DNA of 64,000 nucleotides, from positions 62,001-126,000 of the forward strand of contig WTXG01000040.1 of assembly GCA_022496185.1 (NCBI GenBank), read 5' to 3'. Shown here one piece after another: positions 48,269 through 60,006 of the stretch. The notes beneath the pieces were generated by a model. The model saw only the letters and a list, made by a program, of their open reading frames with translations, did not search any database and was not told where the DNA came from. The position numbers and the translations under genes were made by a program. Within the stretch, counting starts at the first letter, position 1. The number at the start of each line of letters is the position of its first letter. The stretch is from Multifurca ochricompacta (Eukaryota; Basidiomycota; Agaricomycetes; Russulales; Russulaceae).

Positions 48269-49340
48269 GTGGCAAAAGGTTTCACTCAAATAGAAGGAGT
48301 GGACTTTGATGAAACATTCTCCCCAGTCGCCAGATTCAAATCACTTCGTTTACTACTAGCGCTAGCTATGCTAGAAGATTGGGAAATCCACCAGATGGAT
48401 GTCAAATCGGCATTCCTTCACGGCGATCTGGATGAGGAGATTTATATGGAGCAACCTGTTGGTTTCATCATTGCTGGACAAGAGTCCAAAGTTTGTAGGC
48501 TACAAAAAGCATTATATGGCCTCAAACAAGCCTCCTGGGCATGGAATCTTCAATTTCATGCAGTTCTTAATGAACTGGGCTTTACTCGGACGTACTCTGA
48601 TGCAGGAGTATATGTGTATCATCACCATGGGGGGGATGATTCACTTTTCGTCATTCTTTATGTTGATGACATCACTATACTTGGATCTTCAAAAGATAAG
48701 ATAACATGGCTGAAGGAATCTCTATCTAGCCAATATGAGATGACTGACTTGGGAGAAATCCAGTCATATCTTGGTGTTAACATCACCAGAGATCATCCTA
48801 ACAAGACGCTGGAAATTGATCAGGCAGCTTATGTTTTGTCTATTCTTGAGAAGTTTGGGATGAGGGATTCCAATCCAGTATACACTCCCCTACCAGCCGG
48901 AGTGGATGCACATCTGGTCAAGTTTGAAGGCCAGGCATCTACTTCAGAAATAAAGAAGTACCAACAGCTAATGGGGTCACTGCTATGGGTGCAGATTGGA
49001 AGCAGACCTGACATTAGCTTTGCTGTTGCGCGCCTTAGTCAATACGCTTCCAATCCTTCACAACATCATCTGCGCCTAGCAAAGTATGTTCTAAAGTACC
49101 TTAATGCTACTATGAACTACAGGGTGCGATATTCTGGAGGGAATAAAGAGAATGGCCTTCATGGCTTTGCAGATTCCTCATGGGGAGATCAAGAGGACTG
49201 CCACTCTACTTCAGGCTACGTCTTTAAACTTGCAAATGGAGCCATATCCTGGTGCTCTAGAAAGCAAAAGACTGTAGCACAGTCCACCACAGAAGCTGAA
49301 TACATGAGCCTAGCTGAGGCTTCCAATCAGGCTGCGTGGT
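48269..49340 (+). pseudogene. Reverse transcriptase/RNase H of copia element A
   Basis: A long open frame holds the copia RT motifs: VARFKSLRLLLALA, QMDVKSAFLHGDLDEEIYME, KALYGLKQA, ILYVDDITI. It continues to the RNase H motif TEAEYMSLAEA. It then runs directly into the gypsy LTR, which adds unrelated residues up to a stop at 49474. Confidence 0.9.
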
Positions 49341-49933
49341 TGTTACAATCCCTGCCGAGCAACCCCATTTTCTTCCACCTCCCCAACAGCGACCCATCCT
49401 TGCCACCCACTCTGCACTTCATGATCACGTCCCTGTCCTGGGACCCATCATGTGCCTTACTCCCGTCCCCGTGACTTGCTTTGGACTTGTTGACACACTG
49501 TATACCTATGTTTGCTCTCTTTTCTCTTATCTTGCTATCTCCTTATCTTTACGTTTGGACACTTACTTAATACCCTATCAGAAGCTTGACTTTATGCCGT
49601 CCACTTCCGTATATTTGGGCCCACCTGACCCTAGCTCCTTATCTCGTAGACGCTCATTCGATTACGTATATAAGTCCACTGTAACTACATTGTAGACCTC
49701 AGACTTGACTTATTGAATACATTGGTGTTTGTCTTCTGGACTTCCCTTTGAAACCTTTGACTCGATCCTCTCAGTGCTTTTGGCACTCTCTACTCAACAT
49801 CATCACTAGGGAACAGCCCCTTTGACCTTGACTCATCCATTTGAACTCCAAGAGGTCCTATTGGTCTCTTATCTGAACAAATGTACAAAGCTGTCGCACA
49901 AGTCGTGCAGAATGTCTCACACCGGACGTAACA
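49341..49933 (+). repeat. Gypsy LTR at a junction, without target duplication
   Basis: This 593-bp LTR (TGTTACAATCC…GGACGTAACA) belongs to the same group as the solo LTR at 42410. The flanking bases are GTGGT on the left and TATGT on the right, so there is no duplication. The left flank is copia RNase H, the right flank is the inside of a hAT transposase. This fits recombination between two LTRs at different sites, with loss of the DNA between them. Confidence 0.85.
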
Positions 49934-50848
49934 TATGTAGCATTCAGGCCTCCCAGTCTTCATCAGTGACTGAAACCCTCAATCCTTGACAATGTTAAAG
50001 GGTCGAACACTTTCTGAAACCCATTGAACGATCTCCATGCTGCCACAGCCAAGAACAATCTCAGTATGGTCACAGATCTCTATTGATGGTGACATACCAT
50101 GATTCTGTCTTGGTATGTTGCTGATATGAGTAAGTTACTCTATTTAGGTTAGTCCTCTCAAAAACTGCAGTAATTGACCCATTCTTCAATGTAGCTTTTT
50201 CCATGGCCTCTTGTGCAGCATGGACATCCTTTTTTTGATCTGCAGTTTCTATTATCTCTTTGCTCCAACAGATTTTGGCATGGCATCACAAATTGCCTGT
50301 TGACTTTGCATCTCCTGTATCCAGGTAGTGTCGGACATGCTGGTAATACTGACCTTTTGCTTTGCAGTGCTTTGCATTACACTCAAAGACATGAACTCAA
50401 TGGCCATCAATGTGATCAATGCAGGGATATGGTTTGAAAAATGCATAGATTGGTGAGTTCCAATATTTCAAAAGTCTCTCTGCAGACTCCTCAGGTTTGT
50501 CATCATCATCATCAATCACTATGATGCTAGGACCACTGGGATCATTGTCATCATCATTGCTTCCATCAGCTTCCTCTATTATTTGGCCTTGGACAGTATT
50601 ATCTTCATCATCAATATCTTCAATGTCAACAGAGGCCTGCTGGCTTTCAAAAGTACCAGTACTTGTATCCTTAGTAGGGAGTGGTATTTGGCTTGTATTT
50701 GTTGATAAATGAGATAATTGTTTTGCCTTCTTATTCTTGGGTAGCAGTGGATCTGCATTCTCTGTGACATGCATTGTCTGCTTTCATTTGCGAGAACTTG
50801 AAGGACATAAATTAGGAGCAGCTTTGCTAGAGCTAGAGGGAGACATTT
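49934..50848 (-). pseudogene. hAT-superfamily transposase, N-terminal fragment
   Basis: Read on the minus strand from ATG at 50848, the frame has an Asp/Glu-rich start. Next is KYWNSPIYAFFKPYPCIDHI, then a BED-like Cys/His region (FECNAKHCK … VRHYLDTGDAKSTGNL). The region EIVLGCGSMEIVQWVSES, PFNIVKD and GFQSLMKTGRPECYI follows. These blocks are typical of fungal hAT transposases. It contains TGA stops and is cut by the gypsy LTR, so the catalytic part is absent. Confidence 0.78.
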
Positions 50849-51329
50849 TGAAACAATATGTGGAAATGCAGCCTGATAAATCTGGTTAAAACAACTACTT
50901 TGTTAGATACAGAAATATTGTCTTTAAATACTGTAAGGACTGTGCTGTGCTGTGATCATAAGGAATGTACTTAATCATAACTAATCATAATAAACGAGTG
51001 TAAGTATCATCCTGCACTGCCAACACCAGTCACCTCCAATCTGGTCTGGCTTAGTCTGATCTGTTACCAGCTCAGCACAAAATAGTGGGGTTGTTTTAAA
51101 CCTGGACCTGGAAAAAAAGTATAGATGTCAGTTAGGAAATATAAGATAAGATTCCATGTGTTGCTATAGATAGATGACAATGAAAAAGCCTGTAAGATAA
51201 TTGTGCAGAATGGAGATTGATGCACGCATTGTTAGAATACAGCCACAGCATGCAGCCACATAGATACCGGAGATGGCAGCCTGAGATCGATCATATTGAG
51301 GCCATCCTACACAATGCACGAGGTGTCAT
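50849..51329. other. AT-rich spacer
   Basis: No gene is seen. It may hold the 5' untranslated and terminal region of the hAT transposon, but no terminal repeat was found. Confidence 0.35.
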
Positions 51330-52760
51330 TAGTGATTGTCAAGGGTTTTCATACCCATGCGGGTAAGCACCACGGGTTTTGCTGGGTATGGGTACAGGTA
51401 TATGGCTCCCAACCTGTGGAAACCCATACCCACATGGCGGGTTTGGTGGGTATAGGTGCCAATTATGCATTGACAAGATCAGTAGAAAGTCTAAGATAAA
51501 ACACATCTGCAGCCACAAAAATAAAAGATCTCGTCTGATGTATGCTACAGGGTGGCTTTAAATATGTTCTAGTATTATCATATGAAATATCAAAGCAGAT
51601 CAACAGTGCAATGTAAAATAAAAGTGTTATCAGTGATCCACTTCTTGAAAATCATGATGCATCTGTTTTATTAACGCGCGATCAATTCTGCCGGTCTGGC
51701 ACTATCTAAAATACTCTCTAGACTACTTTAGACTATAATATAATCAAATTATTAAATTAGTTTACTGAAACAAGGCCTGCATGTATCTACAAGCTGCATG
51801 GGGCAGCGACTACATTGCATCGCATGGTGGTCTGACCTCCTTCCTATTAAGGAAGGTTGACTTAGACGCGCCAAAACAGTTGCGCTTGTATGAAATGAAA
51901 GCAGAATAATAAAATAGTAATGTAAATAAAGGATCCATTTAATCTTCTGAACATAAACCAACAATTTTTGAGGGATCTTGAGTAGCCATAAATGAACGCG
52001 TTGTGTCCAAGTGCTTATCTCCCTGACCAGGATAGCCTGGGCCATTTATCCGAAATGCGCAGAAATGCAAAGAACAGTCGCGCTTGTATAAAATTGAAAC
52101 CAGAATTATAAAATAAAAATGGAATAATAAATTATCTTAATCTTATGAACATAAAATAGGAATTTTTGAGGGATCTTAAGAAGCCATAAATGAATGCGTT
52201 GTGTCCAAGTGCATATCTCTTAGACTGGGATGTTCTGGGCCGGATGTCCGAAATGCACGATGCAAGTAAAGAACTTGCACGCGTTTCATTTTATGGGTAA
52301 CCCAGGTATCAAAACAATTATCCAGGGGTTACCCCTGTCAATTGCGATGTGTTCATCAAATTTTTTTGCATTCTGTGTGGTTATCTGACAGGCTTTTCAT
52401 CAATGTTCTATAACATCCTATTTAATCATCTCTGTATACTGTATTTTAGTTGTGCTTGTATAAAATTGAAAGCAGAATAATAAGATAAAAATGGAATAAT
52501 AAATTATCTTAATCTTCTAAACATAAAACAAGAGTCATTGAGGGATCTTAAGCAGCCACAAATGAACGCGTTGTGTATCGTCTTGGTCCGGGAAGGCCCG
52601 GGCCGGTCATCTGAAATGTGCGATGCAAGTAAAGAACTTGCATGCGTTTTCACGGGTGACCCGCGGGTAACCCGCGGGTTACCTGTACCCATAGTGACAG
52701 GTACGGGTATGGGTACAGGTACCAATGAGGATACCCCAGGGTTACCCCTGCCAATCACTA
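51330..52760 (+). mobile_element. Complete hAT-type non-autonomous element
   Basis: This 1431-bp element starts TAGTGATTGTCAAGGG and ends CCCCTGCCAATCACTA (imperfect 16-bp terminal inverted repeats). It is flanked by a perfect 8-bp duplication, GGTGTCAT (51322–51329 and 52761–52768). An 8-bp duplication is the signature of hAT elements. GGGTA/GGTAC repeats cluster near both ends. Three diverged copies of an internal block (AAGATTAA…, CATAAATGAACGCGTTGTGT) lie at about 51890–52080, 52080–52280 and 52440–52640. It has no transposase. Confidence 0.88.
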
Positions 52761-52768
52761 GGTGTCAT

Positions 52769-53116
52769 GCAAATTTCTTTACTTTATTATAGGACTATTC
52801 ACATAGTTAGTGTCCTCAGTCTTTCTGTTCCAAAGACTGAGGTCAGTATTATTCTCTTCATAGCTACATTGCATTTTACTAATTCTTTGTGTAGCTACTT
52901 GCTTTTCTAGGTATTACCTAGCAATATAGTCTTTCTGTTCCAAAGACTGAGCTACTTGCTTTTCTAGCTCTTACATGCATAAGGCTTGAGGCAGTCAGAA
53001 ATGTTTAGCTCTGCTTATACAGAAATAATATGCCTATTACTACTGTCCTACAAAGTGCCAGATCAGATAATACATCTGATGCAAAATGAGACAACAATTA
53101 GTTATGGACACATATG
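52769..53116. other. Spacer with a copia-LTR-like fragment
   Basis: The inverted motif AGTCTTTCTGTTCCAAAGACT appears at about 52819 and again at 52930, followed by TGCTTTTCTAG. This is reminiscent of the R region of the copia A LTR. No boundary could be set and no gene is seen. Confidence 0.35.
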
Positions 53117-53429
53117 TGTTGAACCAAGATACTGGTACAGAGCTACTGGTAGAGCAGTCTGACATAAGATTGTGATCATGCGATCACATCTAATGATCCT
53201 AATACATCTGAAAGCAGTCATGTGATGATAATCACATTATAAACACATTGTACTTATGATTAGATTAATAGCCGATTAGTACATGTAGGTATATAAAAGC
53301 CTATGTAAATATGCTACAAAATCAAGTTGCTATTGCATATTGAAAGCATCTAAGTCTCTACACTAACAAGGTGAGATAGAGTAGTAATGTAGCATCTAAA
53401 GTACAGCCTGCGCCATGCCTGTTTTCACA
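53117..53429 (+). repeat. Solo copia LTR (family of element B)
   Basis: TGTTGAACCAAG…TTTTCACA, 313 bp, is related to the LTRs of copia B with substitutions and deletions. It is flanked by the duplication ATATG at 53112–53116 and 53430–53434. It contains the TATATAAAAGCC box. Confidence 0.85.
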
Positions 53430-53876
53430 ATATGTGATCATGTGCAGTCTATTTACATGGTCTGGCACCTTCTAGAATACATTCTAGACTACTTTTAGAC
53501 TGTCCTTACAACTTTACATTGTTCTGTCTACTGACACAGTGTCTGCGAATTGTTGAGACAAGCCAGTAGCAACCAGATAGTTCAGGACTGAACAGCCAGA
53601 CACATGGGTGGAGTCAATCCAATTGTGATAAGATAATCTAAAGTGCATCCATTAACTGATTTAGAGACAATTCCACATTGCACATGCAACACATTCCTTA
53701 ACACATCTTGTCACAAGTAATGTGCAGAGCCTATCCATGGTGAGTGTGAAGCAAAGCCTGTTCCCTGAAGAGTAAGGTGAGCAGTGAGTTGTGAGGAAGA
53801 GAGAGATGAGCCTGTGCAACACAATGAAGTTGATGAGCATTAGATCATGCTGAATGTTACTGATGATGGTGCCAAT
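53430..53876. other. Spacer, nothing recognised
   Basis: AT-rich sequence between two copia LTRs. Only short ORFs without recognisable domains are present. Confidence 0.35.
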
Positions 53877-54224
53877 TGTTGAACCAGAGTACCGGTACAG
53901 AGCTACCGGAGATCGGTCCGACATAAGATTGTGATCATGCGTTTCAGAGATAACGCAGCAGATCACAATCACTTAGATACTTAATGATCCTAATACATCC
54001 GAAAGCGGTCATGTGACTATAATCACATTATAAACGTGTTGTACTTACAATTAGATTAATAGCTGATTAGTACATGCAGATGTATATAAAAGCCTATGTA
54101 AATATGCTACAAGAATCAAGTTGCTATCACATTATTGAAAGCATCTAAGCCTCTACACATACAAGGTGAGATAGAGTAGTAAAGTAGCATCTAAAGTACA
54201 GTCTGCGCCATGCCTGATTCTTCA
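53877..54224 (+). repeat. 5' LTR of copia element B
   Basis: It runs from TGTTGAACCAGAG to CCTGATTCTTCA, with a TATATAAAAGCC box at about 54072. It differs from the 3' LTR at eight sites, six of them CpG transitions. Confidence 0.95.
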
Positions 54225-54238
54225 GGTTATGGGCCCTG
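54225..54238 (+). promoter_or_regulatory. Copia-type half-tRNA primer-binding site
   Basis: GGTTATGGGCCCTG lies immediately after the 5' LTR. It matches the initiator-methionine tRNA anticodon-region PBS type known for Drosophila copia. Element A has the same site at 44353. Confidence 0.75.
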
Positions 54239-54245
54239 GTGGGCA

Positions 54246-54446
54246 TCTTGCGCCTCTATGGCTGCAATACATACTTTGCGCCTTTAATGGCTGCAATAAG
54301 TTCCTGCGCCTATACGGCTGCAGAAGTGATGCTACCAGTGAATGAAACATTCATGCGCCTTTATGGCTGCACTACAAAATGCACCTTTAAGGCTGCATAA
54401 GGCTATTAAAAAAGCTCACCATTTGCGCCTTTATGGCCGCATCAAT
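54246..54446 (+). repeat. Six interspersed TGCGCCTTTATGGCTGCA motifs in the copia B leader
   Basis: Six diverged copies of an 18-bp motif start near 54249, 54277, 54305, 54354, 54379 and 54425. Each can form a small hairpin (TGC, GCC, loop TTTAT, GGC, one bulged T, GCA). They lie between the PBS and the gag start. Confidence 0.75.
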
Positions 54447-54503
54447 GGAGTCTAAAGAGCCTGGGTTTTTGCTTTGTGTTTTGAGTACCGGTTGTCACAT
54501 TCA

Positions 54504-57500
54504 ATGCTGACCATGACTTCTTTTACAGAAATCAACTACTCAAACCCTTTTGTCAAAACCCTTATCACATCCCAAACAATGTCGTCTCAACTCACTACCA
54601 TTGTCCCCGTCTGTGATGGATCCAACTACCATGAATGGGTTGGAATCATGCAGGCCTACCTCATGGCCAATGGACTCTGGGAAATAACCAATGGCACTGA
54701 TCTTAAAATTACTGCCAAGGATGAGCAGCATCCCACTGCAGATGAGCTCAGAGATCAGAAGGAATGGGAGCGCGCTGACAATCGAGCCATCGGCACCATT
54801 GTCCTGCGCCTATCGGCTTCTATTCAGCAGGAACACTGCTCCACGATCTCCGCTAACGCTTTATGGGTAGCCCTCAAAGCTAAGTACGGTGCTGTGGGAC
54901 CATCTGTGATCTTCAGGGACTTCAAGGAGGCCCTGAACTTCTGCTTGGACTCATCAAAGAACCCTGCCCCTCAGATCAATCGTCTCCAAGTCGCTTTTGA
55001 GCGGCTTGAGTCCAATAGCATTACCATCCCTGATATGCTGCAGGGAATGCTGCTCTTACACACCCTTCCTCCTAGATGGGAGGCTCTCATCCCAACCATC
55101 CTTGTCGGAAGATCTCATTCTGACATAAACCTCCCAGTAGTCCACAGTGCCATCCTTGCTCAGTGGGAGCAAGACTGCTCCAGGGGTAAAAACCCCCATT
55201 CTGCTAATAAGCTCTCAGCAGTCAAGTGGAAGCAAGGTGATCCTCGCTTCAGCCAGCAGAAACAATCTGGAGGCAAACAGCCAGAGCACGCGGAAAAACA
55301 GGCGGATCACAAGTACCAACGCAGGCGTCATGCCAGAAGGCAGAATCGAGATAATCAGCAATCTAAGGCACAGGGGCACTCACACATCGCTAATCAAGCG
55401 TTCTTCCCCCCTCCTCGATTCACCACCGTGCCATCCGTTCCCTCTCCTCCTTCCTTTAAAACTCACTATAGGAATGGAAGGCCTCATATTGTTATGTGCA
55501 CCACTCCTAAGGAGCGAATCCCTGGCCGATATCATGCTTTTAACCAAGCTATGGATCTGTGCAAAGACATAGGTGTGCCGGGGACCACTCACAATTTAAA
55601 ACCCCTTGAGACCTGCATAACTGATAGCTTCTCAAGAGCATCGTCCAGCAAGACCAAGCTGGAGGACCTTGAAGAGGATGAAGATGAGCGACCACACAAA
55701 AAATCTAGATCCCCCTCACCTATCACCGTCGATACAGAAGACAAAGAGGACCCCAATGATCCTCTTGATTGGGGCTCCGATCATCTTGATGATCAGCTGG
55801 CTGATCTGGCTGGCCTAGATGAGGACAACGATCAGGATGTGTATGTCCCCTCTTTCCTTCTACCCTGTAAAACTAACAGATGCATTTATGCTTCATTAGT
55901 TTGCGCTTCTAGGGAGTCCCCTACAAAGAGCATTAGAAATGCAGGCGTAGTTAGCACTATACATGACTTTAGGTTATGTACAAATATATTGCATTCTCCA
56001 CATCATGTTCAGTGTGCTAAGTGCAAAGGAAAGACTAAGGATGAAGGCCATATAACTTGGCTCTTAGATTCAGGTGCTTCATTGCACTTTACATTTTCTC
56101 TCGACAATTTCATTGAATATGAAGACATTAGTACCCCAGAACCCATCAAAACGGCTTCTAAACCTATTTATATTAAAGGGAAAGGTACTGTTCTATTAGA
56201 ACATGATGTCACACACAACGGAGTCACAAAAACGCATACAATGCGTTTATATCCAGTATATTACATCCCTGATATAACTGGAAGACTTCTAAGCGTCGGA
56301 GAGTTTCTCAAGCAAGGATTGTACGTCTATGGGGATGAACATGAATTAACCTTGCAAAATAAGGGATCTAAAATCCCAATTATTCAATGCCATCCGGCAA
56401 TTACTGGCCAAACTATCTATTGGCTTCATTCTAAGATCACTAATTTGCGATCTTACTCCACAATCTATAATGTAGATTACGATCTAATGCATAAGCGCTT
56501 AGGACATCCTTCTAAGGAAGTCTTACATCATGCCAAAGATCACACTAAGGGATTCCCCCTAGATCTATCTTATCCGAAGACAGCTCCCCTATGCCCAGGA
56601 TGCGCACAAGGCAAGATGCCTTTGCGATCTTATCTACCATCTGAAACACGTGCCTCAAAGCCTTTTGAGCACATTCATTCAGATCTTAAGACTTTCCCGG
56701 TAGAATCTTATCACAAATACAAATACTTTATCAGCTTTATTGATGATTATACGTCATTTGCATGGATTGTATGTTTGTGCACTAAGTCTGCTGCAATAAA
56801 CGCTTTGCGACAATTCCTTGCCATGATCAAAAATCAACATAACACCACCATTAAAGAGTGGATGTCTGATGCTGGTGGAGAATACAAATCTGATGTATTT
56901 ATGAATGTATTAAAAGATGAAGGGATAAAAATTCTACAGAGCGCGCCTTATACTCCCCAACAAAATGGCCACACAGAGCACTTCATGCGCACTTGGATGG
57001 ATAAAGTGCAATCAATGCGCATTGAGTCATGTCTTCCAGACTCTTGGTGGGAATTTGCTGTACTACATGCAGTACATCTCTACAATAGGACTCCTGTACA
57101 TCGCCTGAAATGGCAGACACCTTATGAGATACTGTATGGAGAAGCACCAGAGATCTCTCATTTGCGCGTCTTTGGATGTGGTGCTTATGTCTACATTCCG
57201 GAAGAACATCATGGCAATAAACTATCACCTAAGTCAGAACTTATGGTGTATATTGGGCATGCAGATGGCATTAAAGGCCATCTGTTCATGCGGCTTGGCA
57301 ATAATACATTGTACACGCAAGCCACAGCCCTATTTGATGAGAATCTCTTCCCTAAGTGTGATTCCACCAGACGGCGTGGAGTTACTAAATTGAATGAGCC
57401 TCTAATTAATGAAGGGCCAGAAACACAGCCCATTCCTTTAGTGGACGATGATGATTTCCTACCATCTCGCCTTCCACCTTCCAAACAAATAGAAGGACCT

Positions 57501-59487
57501 CAGGTTCTTGACGAAGAACCTAGCGCTTCACAGCCAGAGGTACCCTTGCCTTCTCCTGTGCCAGAACAACAACCAGTGCCTTTGCAGCGCTCTACATGGG
57601 AAAGGAAAGTTGCACTTCGCCCTGGGAATGTCTATGGGGATAACAGGCACCCCATCGATCAGATTACAGACATTCAGTGGATGCGGCAATGGAGACAAGC
57701 AGTGGAACCCCAGGGTAGCTCCCCGATTCCATCCGCATGTTTGAGACAGGTTCCTGGTCCTAGTCTCGACACTCCAGCCTGCACTAGTGACGATCCGCTT
57801 ACACCCATAAGGGGGAGTGATGATGAAGTTGAGGATCTAGTAGATCTCGTATCTCAACTAGCCCAGGAAGGGGGAGGAGAATTTGTGAATTATCTGCTCA
57901 CCAAAGCAGTTCCACATGATTCACAGCCACTAGACATGTCCAATATACGAGAGTGGACATATAAAGATATTTTGCACATGCCTGACACGCAACAAAAGGA
58001 ATGGAAGACTGCATGTCGCGAAGAACTTGAGGCACTTTGCAGACGGAAAGTCTTTACGCTTGTGGACCCTCCCAAAGGGAGGAAGACAATTAAAAACAGA
58101 TGGGTCTTTGACCAGAAATCTGATGGTCGTAAGAAAGCCAGGCTCATAGCCAAAGGCTTTTCTCAGGTTGAAGGCGTTGACTTCAATGAAATATTCTCGC
58201 CTGTTGTAAGGTTTGAGACTGTCTGATTGATGCTCGCGCTTGCCGCACTTGAGGATTGGCACATCACTGGACTAGATGTCAAAAGTGCTTTCCTGTATGG
58301 TGAACTAGATGAAGAGCTATACATGGAACAACCTGAAGGTTTCAAAATTAAAGGACAAGAAACCAAAGTACTACAACTACAACGTGCCATTTATGGTCTT
58401 AAACAAGCTGCCTTAGCATGGTGGAAGGCACTAGATAAGTCCATGGCTGCGATGGGCTGTAAATGCCTACTCTCAGACTCAGGCCTATTTCTATATAAGG
58501 CTAATAATGGGTCAATTGTCATCATCATTGTATATGTCGATGATGCTTTATTTATGGGAAATGACCAAGTCCTAGTCAGCAAACTAAAGACTGATTTCAT
58601 GAACAAATGGGAGTGCAGGGATCTAGGAGACACAAAGGAGTTCTTGTGAATGCGCATAACTAGGAAGGATGGCAAAATTCTACTTGATCAACAGCCATAC
58701 CTAACTAAAGTGCTGCAATGCTTTGGGATGCTTAATGCGAAATTTGCACCCACTCCTCTCCCAGAAGGCTATCATCCAGATCCTAACACTGAACCTGCAG
58801 ATCCTTCCATTTGTTCAAAGTTCCAACAAGTAATCAGCTCATTACTTTACATTATGTTGGGCACGCGACCAGATATTGCCTTTGCAGTTACAAGGCTATC
58901 TCAATTTGCCACTAATCCATCTCAAGATCATCTTGATTGAGCGCTGTATATCTGCCGATATTTAGCCGGCACATCCAATTACATGCTTATCTACGATGGC
59001 AGATCAAATGGCGGATTGATCGCATGCGCTGATTCCAATTGGGCATCAAACCCAATAGATCACCAATCCACTACTGGATACATGGTGAAAATAGCAAATG
59101 GGATATTCAGCTGGAATTCTAGAGCGCAAAAGACCACAGCGCTCTCATCCACTGAAGCAGAATACATGTCGCTTTCTGACACAATGCGACAGATTGTATG
59201 GATCAAATCGCTTCTAAGCGAAATTGGCATTGATCTAGGACCCATTCCTCTGTGGTGATAACCAGGGGTCCATCTTTATGGCCTCTAATCCTGTACAAGA
59301 GTGACAGATAAAACATATTGATATCTGCTTCCACTACATCAGACAAATTATACAGGAGAAGAAAATTGAGCTATTCTTTATTGAAGGCTCTGAGAATCCC
59401 ACAGACATGTTCACCAAGAATTTGGGACGCGTCAAATTCCTGAAATTCAGGAGTCAACTTGGGCTAGAGATTAACTCGCCTAAGTAA
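54504..59487 (+). pseudogene. gag-pol polyprotein of copia element B
   Basis: From ATG 54504 (or 54513) the frame encodes a copia gag (YHEWVGIMQAYLMANGLWEI), a protease (WLLDSGASLHFTFS), and a pre-integrase motif (YDLMHKRLGHPS). An integrase (HSDLKTFPVES, SDAGGEYKSD, PYTPQQNGHTEHF) and an RT (VRFETV, LDVKSAFLYGELDEELYMEQ, IIVYVDDALF) follow. RNase H is TEAEYMSLSDT. TGA codons at 58224, 58647, 58938 and about 59303 all stand where arginine fits. A one-base loss near 59250 shifts the last part. It ends LGLEINSPK. No zinc knuckle of the usual CX2C form was seen in gag, where a basic Arg/Lys/Gln stretch lies instead. Confidence 0.93.
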
Positions 59488-59533
59488 GGATAATTGCTTA
59501 GCACGCTTAGCAGCGGCACTTAGCATGGGGGAG

Positions 59534-59881
59534 TGTTGAACCAGAGTACCGGTACAGAGCTACCGGAGATTGGTCTGACATAAGATTGTGATCATGCATT
59601 TCAGAGATAACGCAGCAGATCACAATCACTTAGATACTTAATGATCCTAATACATCCGAAAGCAGTCATGTGACTATAATCACATTATAAACGTGTTGTA
59701 CTTACAATTAGATTAATAGCCGATTAGTACATGCAGATGTATATAAAAGCCTATGTAAATATGCTACAAGAATCAAGTTGCTATCGCATTATTGAAAGCA
59801 TCTAAGCCTCTACACATACAAGGTGAGATAGAAAAGTAAAGTAGCATCTAAAGTACAGTCTGCGCCATGCCTGATTCTTCA
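59534..59881 (+). repeat. 3' LTR of copia element B
   Basis: This 348-bp LTR starts directly after ATGGGGGAG. Eight differences from the 5' LTR. Confidence 0.95.
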
Positions 59882-60006
59882 CCGATGGTTCCGATTGACC
59901 TTGCACCTTGTTCAATAACTGTTTTTTGCACACAAAGAGATAGAGAGAGAGATAGAGAGAGAGAAGCTAGATTGCTGGTTGCTGGCCCTACTACAAGCAG
60001 TATAGA

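Larger units (their letters stand above)
44353..49340 (+). mobile_element. Ty1/copia element A, decayed and truncated
   Basis: It starts with the PBS GGTTATGGGCCCTG (44353–44366), the half-tRNA initiator-Met type known from Drosophila copia. A gag-pol order follows: gag, protease, integrase, RT, RNase H. It ends abruptly in RNase H at 49340, where a gypsy LTR begins, so the 3' LTR is gone. Multiple stops and indels make it inactive. Confidence 0.88.
53877..59881 (+). mobile_element. Ty1/copia element B, full-length (6.0 kb)
   Basis: The 348-bp LTRs are at 53877–54224 and 59534–59881. The flanks are CCAAT and CCGAT, a 5-bp duplication differing by one CpG transition. The PBS GGTTATGGGCCCTG follows the 5' LTR directly. 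A purine tract ATGGGGGAG precedes the 3' LTR. One gag-pol frame is open for 1240 codons. It is then interrupted by four TGA codons and one indel, so the copy is only recently inactive. Confidence 0.95.
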
